A DNA stretch of 9,219 nucleotides, taken from the NCBI GenBank assembly GCA_028288395.1, contig JAQBNV010000560.1:1-9219 (forward strand), given 5' to 3'. The notes beneath the pieces are model-generated. The model ran no database searches, was not told where the DNA came from, and was given only the letters and a program-made list of their open reading frames with translations. Made by a program: the position numbers and the translations under genes. The DNA comes from Adhaeribacter sp. GTDB taxonomy: Bacteria > Bacteroidota > Bacteroidia > Cytophagales > Hymenobacteraceae. Numbering within the stretch: the stretch's first letter is position 1; each line of letters begins with the position of its first letter. Below are positions 5,819 to 9,219 of this stretch, piece after piece.

Positions 5819-7456
5819 CTAATACCCTTCGGCCCAACCGGCTCGCCGGGTATCTGCTTCTGCTTCATACAAGCCGGTTACCGGATCAATAAATATCGAG
5901 TGGGCATCACCCAGAAAATCTACTTCGGCTACCGAATGGCCTTGCGAAGCCAATGCCTGCACGGTTTCCGCTTCCCAGCGACCTTTCTCCAGGTATACCA
6001 CATCGGGCATCCAGTGGTGACTTAGCCGGGGTAATGCTAAAGCCCGTTGCAATGGTAATTTATAAAGAGTGGTAGCCAATATTACCTGCAGTACCACATT
6101 TAAAATACTGCGTCCGCCCGGCGATCCGGTTACCAAAAAGGGTTTGCCATCTTTTAACACTACCGTAGGCGTCATAGAACTAAGCATCCGTTTATGTGGT
6201 GCAATGCCATTCGGGTTCGCCGGCGTAATGCCCTGGAAATTTACCTGCCGGGGATTAATATTAAAATCGTGCATTTCGCAGTTGAGCAGAAACCCCAGCC
6301 CTTTTACCACCGCTTTCGAACCAAATGCTTCTTCTAAGGTAAGGGTAGCCGATACCAGGTTGCCTTGTTTATCTATGACTGAGAAATGGGTAGTCTCCAG
6401 GTTTTCGTTGTTTACTTGTACGTCTTCGAAAAGCAGCTGGCTGGGAGTTGCGCGTTGCCGGTCGATTTTTGCCGCAATAGCCGCGGCGTGCCCTTCGGAT
6501 AATAATTCTGCTACGGGTACCTTCCCAAAATCTGTGTCTCCCAAATAAGTGGCCCGGTCCAGGAAAACGTAGCGCATGGTTTCAAGGAGCAGATGAAGGT
6601 TCGGGACTTCTAGCGGATTATGTTCGTCCAGATTTAAATATTTAAGTACATTCAGCATTTGTTGTACGCCTACGCCGCCCGCCGACGGCAGCGGCATACC
6701 TAAAATTTCGTAACCTCCGAAAGTGCCTTTTATTGGTTCCCGGAACTTTACTTCGTAATCTTTTAGGTCCGCTTTGTTTATGATGCCCCCGTTGGCCTGC
6801 ACATCGGCGATAAATCTGTCTGCCATTTCGCCCTCGTAAAACCAGGCTGCCCCACCCTGCGCAATGCCCGCGAGGGTAGCGGCTAAATTGGGCTGCCGGA
6901 ATAAATCGGAGGTGCCATACGGGAAGCCATCCAATTTAAAAAATGTTTTAATTGTTTCGGGGAAACGGGCTAAATCTTTTTGGTGCCGGACTAAACTGGC
7001 GGCATCGTAAGCATTCAGGTAAATGCCATGGTGGGCCAAATCAATGGCAGGCTGGATTAAATTAGCCCAGGGCAATGAACCAAACTTTCGCCAGGCGGCT
7101 TCTAAGCCTTTCACGGTACCCGGAACACCGGCTACGAGGTAACCAAAATTACTTAATTCATAATCTACGGTGCCATCCGCTTTCAAAAACATGTCAGCCG
7201 TAGCCCGCGCAGGTGCCATCTCCCGAAAGTCCAGGGCCACTTCTTCGCCGGAAGCCAACCGGATGAGCATAAAACCGCCACCTCCTAAGTTACCGGCAAA
7301 GGGATGCGTCACGGCCAAGGCAAAAGCAGTGGCTATGGCGGCATCTACGGCGTTCCCGCCTTGTTTAAGAACCTGCACCCCCGCTTTAGAGGCATATTCA
7401 TCAATAGAAACAACGGCTCCTTGCTGCGCCTTTACTGATAATTGCTGGGGTCTCAA
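5819..7456 (-). CDS. Gamma-glutamyltransferase family protein without signal peptide
   Basis: This Ntn-hydrolase family normally self-cleaves and transfers or hydrolyses the gamma-glutamyl group of glutathione and related compounds. The 545 residues contain the family core: GGNAVDAAIATAFAL (33-47), DFREMAPA (76-83) with Arg78, the cleavage site and nucleophile Thr355 in ETTHFSV (354-360), LSSMTPT (425-431) with the oxyanion serines, and GSPGGRS (444-450). Cleavage would give subunits of about 354 and 191 residues. Compared with E. coli GGT, donor-pocket Asn411 corresponds to Glu375, and the usual LNNEMDDF is LNCEMHDF (391-398), keeping Asp397. The start is TTG at 7454-7456; TAA occurs two codons upstream and no ATG precedes the conserved core. 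Most homologues are exported, but this one shows no signal peptide and the 64-bp upstream gap has no room for one. It follows the DUF547 gene and is probably co-transcribed with it. The substrate is uncertain. Confidence 0.9.
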   Translation of the reverse strand: MRPQQLSVKAQQGAVVSIDEYASKAGVQVLKQGGNAVDAAIATAFALAVTHPFAGNLGGGGFMLIRLASGEEVALDFREMAPARATADMFLKADGTVDYELSNFGYLVAGVPGTVKGLEAAWRKFGSLPWANLIQPAIDLAHHGIYLNAYDAASLVRHQKDLARFPETIKTFFKLDGFPYGTSDLFRQPNLAATLAGIAQGGAAWFYEGEMADRFIADVQANGGIINKADLKDYEVKFREPIKGTFGGYEILGMPLPSAGGVGVQQMLNVLKYLNLDEHNPLEVPNLHLLLETMRYVFLDRATYLGDTDFGKVPVAELLSEGHAAAIAAKIDRQRATPSQLLFEDVQVNNENLETTHFSVIDKQGNLVSATLTLEEAFGSKAVVKGLGFLLNCEMHDFNINPRQVNFQGITPANPNGIAPHKRMLSSMTPTVVLKDGKPFLVTGSPGGRSILNVVLQVILATTLYKLPLQRALALPRLSHHWMPDVVYLEKGRWEAETVQALASQGHSVAEVDFLGDAHSIFIDPVTGLYEAEADTRRAGWAEGY

Positions 7457-7520
7457 CTTTTATTTTTTTATCAAAGTCAAATATTTCTTATTAATGTAAA
7501 TATTCGGGGTGCCGGCGTAA

Positions 7521-8264
7521 TTACTCATTCAGGTTCCAGTTATAGTCCATAAAGGTGATTTTAGCGCCCGGTTTGATTTTAACTTTGGCATATTTATTAA
7601 TAAAATCTGTAAGGCTGCCTTTTTTAGTAAAATCACCGGTAAACCAGTTGAATATGGCGGATAACTGGACCTGGTTCGCCGTTATTTTATTCCGGTTGGG
7701 GTCATTGATAAACGCACGGGTCTGGGCTTCCAGTTGCTGGTCGAGTTGGGCGGCCGTGTAAGCCTGATTTAATAATCTGGGGCAAGACACCGAGGCACAC
7801 ACAATGGCAAAATGAATGCGGGGCTCATTAAATTTTTTCCTCAGAATATCATGCTCGATATTGTTCAGGTCATAAGTCGTTTGCCCCAAGCGAATGAATT
7901 TGAGATCCCAGGGCGTATTAACGAAAGGTATTTTAATCTTGCTCCCAATATCTTTGATACTTTTCAGCGGGTAATGCCGGATGATTAACTGGATCGTATA
8001 AGCATTATAAGCATTAATCCAGTAAGCTAATTGCTCATTTACCGGCCAGGTAGTTTGGGCCGGATTGCTGCTAAGTTGCTTCAGGTAAGTATTTAGGGTC
8101 GTGCTGTCTTTAATAAAACCTTTATAATTCACCTGTCCGTTTTCCGCCACGTGCTTTTTCAACAACTGATCAAATACCGCGTGCGATAAACCTTTTGGTT
8201 GGGCCAATATCCAAACAGGTATCGCAAGCATAAAGAGTAAAAGAAGAAGCAGGCTTTTTTTCAT
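7521..8264 (-). CDS. Secreted DUF547 domain protein
   Basis: The 247-residue protein starts with a clear Sec signal peptide (KK, then hydrophobic residues 4-20, cleavage probably after Ala21), so it is predicted to be periplasmic. The rest is a DUF547 domain: LAYWINAYNAYTIQLI (79-94), LNNIEHDILR (133-142), PRIHFAIVCASVSCPRL (148-164) with Cys156 and Cys161, and FNWFTGDF (205-212). The conserved Asn/His/Cys pattern suggests an enzyme, perhaps papain- or transglutaminase-like, but no activity is established. The ATG at 8262-8264 gives a normal signal peptide. It lies 139 bp downstream of the TIGR04282 glycosyltransferase and 64 bp before the gamma-glutamyltransferase gene. A good -7-type box lies about 92 bp upstream, so it may be transcribed separately as well as from the arsenosugar genes. 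Confidence 0.93.
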   Translation of the reverse strand: MKKSLLLLLLFMLAIPVWILAQPKGLSHAVFDQLLKKHVAENGQVNYKGFIKDSTTLNTYLKQLSSNPAQTTWPVNEQLAYWINAYNAYTIQLIIRHYPLKSIKDIGSKIKIPFVNTPWDLKFIRLGQTTYDLNNIEHDILRKKFNEPRIHFAIVCASVSCPRLLNQAYTAAQLDQQLEAQTRAFINDPNRNKITANQVQLSAIFNWFTGDFTKKGSLTDFINKYAKVKIKPGAKITFMDYNWNLNE

Positions 8265-8355
8265 CAGGCATTAAATATTAAATAGGTGAATAAGGGTGGG
8301 TTATTAAGAGCAATATTATTTATTTTAGCTTATCCCACAGCTTTAATTGTATAAA

Positions 8356-8363
8356 CAAATTTA
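8356..8363 (-). promoter_or_regulatory. Candidate -7 box upstream of the DUF547 gene
   Basis: Read on the minus strand, the sequence is TAAATTTG, an exact match to the Bacteroidota -7 consensus TAnnTTTG. It ends 91 bp before the DUF547 ATG, in the 139-bp gap after the glycosyltransferase gene. No TTTG -33 element is visible at the usual distance, which lowers confidence. Confidence 0.35.
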
Positions 8364-8403
8364 GCCAGAATAGTTATGCATATGCCTGAATAAAAACCTT
8401 TTA

Positions 8404-9000
8404 TTAAAATATTATTCCGGTGGCCGGTAAGTCTTTTTCCTCGTCTATATCGGTTAGCAAAGGCAGCAGGGCTACAGATAAACCTTGTTGCTGAATATCC
8501 GCCAGGGTTTGCTTTAATACTAATTCGGTACTCCAGCTTTTACCGTTAAATAAGAAAGGCCATAATTTCTGCATGCCCAATAAATAATAACCGCCATCCT
8601 GCGCCGGCCCGAGTACCACTTCCTGCGCTTCGAGTTTAACAAAGGCATTTATAATTATTTCGGAAGTTAATTCAAAACAGTCGCTGCCGATAATACAAAT
8701 CCGGTTGTAGCCCCGCTCAAATTCATCCCGGAAAGCCTGCTGCATGCGAGCGCCTAAGTCGGCCCCGGATTGTACCTGTTTGCGGTATACCGGGTTGTCC
8801 CAATCGTCTGCGTCCGGAATAAAATCAGAATAATATAGTGCCAAAGATAGCGGCAGGTTTTGCGTTATTTCCCGTGTTTTAATTATTAGCTGGTGGTAAA
8901 TGGCTAAAGCTTTTTCGGAACCTAAGGTAGCTGCCAGGCGCGTTTTGGCTTTACCCAGAACCGGATTTTTAATAAATATAATCAATAACTCTTTCGTCAT
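8404..9000 (-). CDS. TIGR04282-family arsenosugar biosynthesis glycosyltransferase (DUF2064)
   Basis: This 198-residue protein is a small GT-A-like nucleotidyl/glycosyl transferase of the DUF2064 family, first named for its association with radical SAM 'selenodomain' genes and now assigned to arsenosugar synthesis. Motifs in order are IFIKNPVLGKAKTRL (8-22), a nucleotide-binding start; QSGADLGARM (77-86); IIGSDCFEL (103-111), containing the acidic metal-binding position; LGPAQDGGYYLLG (130-142); and LLTDIDEEKDL (181-191). It has no signal peptide and should be cytoplasmic. The ATG at 8998-9000 sits directly before the conserved motif. It follows the arsS 3' end by 113 bp on the same strand, which strongly supports the pathway assignment. 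The sugar donor and acceptor are inferred from the family and have not been shown. Confidence 0.92.
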   Translation of the reverse strand: MTKELLIIFIKNPVLGKAKTRLAATLGSEKALAIYHQLIIKTREITQNLPLSLALYYSDFIPDADDWDNPVYRKQVQSGADLGARMQQAFRDEFERGYNRICIIGSDCFELTSEIIINAFVKLEAQEVVLGPAQDGGYYLLGMQKLWPFLFNGKSWSTELVLKQTLADIQQQGLSVALLPLLTDIDEEKDLPATGIIF

Positions 9001-9082
9001 TTCGGAGCGCTTTTCAGAAAGAACATCCTAATAAAATATTATATTAAATTTTTATTTATAATAATAAACCTCTCATTTACAA

Positions 9083-9090
9083 CAAATTTA
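9083..9090 (-). promoter_or_regulatory. Candidate -7 box upstream of the TIGR04282 gene
   Basis: Read on the minus strand, the sequence is TAAATTTG, matching TAnnTTTG exactly and identical to the box upstream of the DUF547 gene. It ends 82 bp before the glycosyltransferase ATG. A weak TTTA sits 16 bases further upstream as a possible -33 element. The surrounding gap is very AT-rich, so chance cannot be excluded. Confidence 0.3.
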
Positions 9091-9113
9091 ATATACTAAC
9101 CTAAAGTAAATTA

Positions 9114-9219
9114 TTAGGCTGTTGCGCCGCCGCAACTGGAACCAGCGCCGGCCGTACAGCCGTAACAATGCTGATTTACTACAATATTCCGTTGCTGCAG
9201 TGCCGACTGGTTAAAATTA
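9114..9219 (-). CDS. arsS: C-terminal end of arsenosugar biosynthesis radical SAM protein ArsS (partial)
   Basis: The last 34 codons of a leftward gene are present, ending in TAA at 9114-9116 with a second TAA directly behind it. The peptide contains QRNIVVNQHCYGCTAGAG followed by SSCGGATA. This cysteine-rich end (HCYGCTAGAGSSCGG) is characteristic of ArsS, formerly the 'radical SAM/Cys-rich domain protein', in which the DUF3641 region follows the radical SAM core. ArsS adds a 5'-deoxyadenosyl group to methylated arsenic, an early step toward arsenosugars, using a 4Fe-4S cluster. The radical SAM CxxxCxxC motif lies outside the window. The neighbouring TIGR04282 gene on the same strand agrees with the assignment. 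Confidence 0.87.
   Translation of the reverse strand, partial: NFNQSALQQRNIVVNQHCYGCTAGAGSSCGGATA

Noticed and set aside
6069..6548. Plus-strand open frame of 159 codons
   Set aside because: It lies entirely antisense within the gamma-glutamyltransferase gene, whose conserved motifs cover the same bases.
1..9219. CRISPR array, tRNA, insertion sequence or prophage
   Set aside because: No direct repeats with spacers, cloverleaf-like segments, transposase motifs or phage genes were seen on either strand.

Overview
The window looks like chromosomal DNA of a Bacteroidota bacterium, probably a Cytophagales/Hymenobacteraceae-type organism (Adhaeribacter or Hymenobacter relatives). This rests on the protein sequences, the moderate GC content with AT-rich gaps, the lack of clear Shine-Dalgarno sequences, TAnnTTTG-like promoter boxes, and a small secreted protein whose tail resembles type IX secretion sorting domains. 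No tRNA, rRNA, CRISPR array, insertion sequence or phage gene was seen.

Left part (1-3966). Two genes run leftward: a YqgE/AlgH-family gene (402-953), then a gene cut by the window edge (1-366) of which only an acidic, proline-rich N-terminus is visible. A long noncoding divergent gap (954-1390) with a clear stem-loop separates them from a rightward run: pdxH (PLP synthesis/salvage), a DUF1015 gene, and a Maf nucleotide pyrophosphatase. The DUF1015 tail overlaps the start of maf by 65 bp, across the Maf catalytic motif.

Middle part (3967-5572). A leftward gene for a small secreted protein (4028-4438) is interrupted by a single in-frame TAG, with a coherent C-terminal domain continuing after the stop. 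Divergent from it is an intact aldo/keto reductase (4601-5572).

Right part (5573-9219). All genes run leftward. In transcription order they are the last 34 codons of arsS (radical SAM enzyme of arsenosugar synthesis), a TIGR04282-type glycosyltransferase assigned to the same pathway, a secreted DUF547 protein, and a gamma-glutamyltransferase homologue. The last starts with TTG, has no signal peptide and carries substitutions in the donor-substrate pocket. The convergent gap after it (5573-5818) holds a 14-bp stem-loop and a degenerate 7-bp tandem repeat.

Most genes are recognisable housekeeping or accessory families. I found no clearly new multi-gene system. The points most worth following are the interrupted secreted protein, the unusual gamma-glutamyltransferase next to arsenosugar genes, and the heptad repeat.
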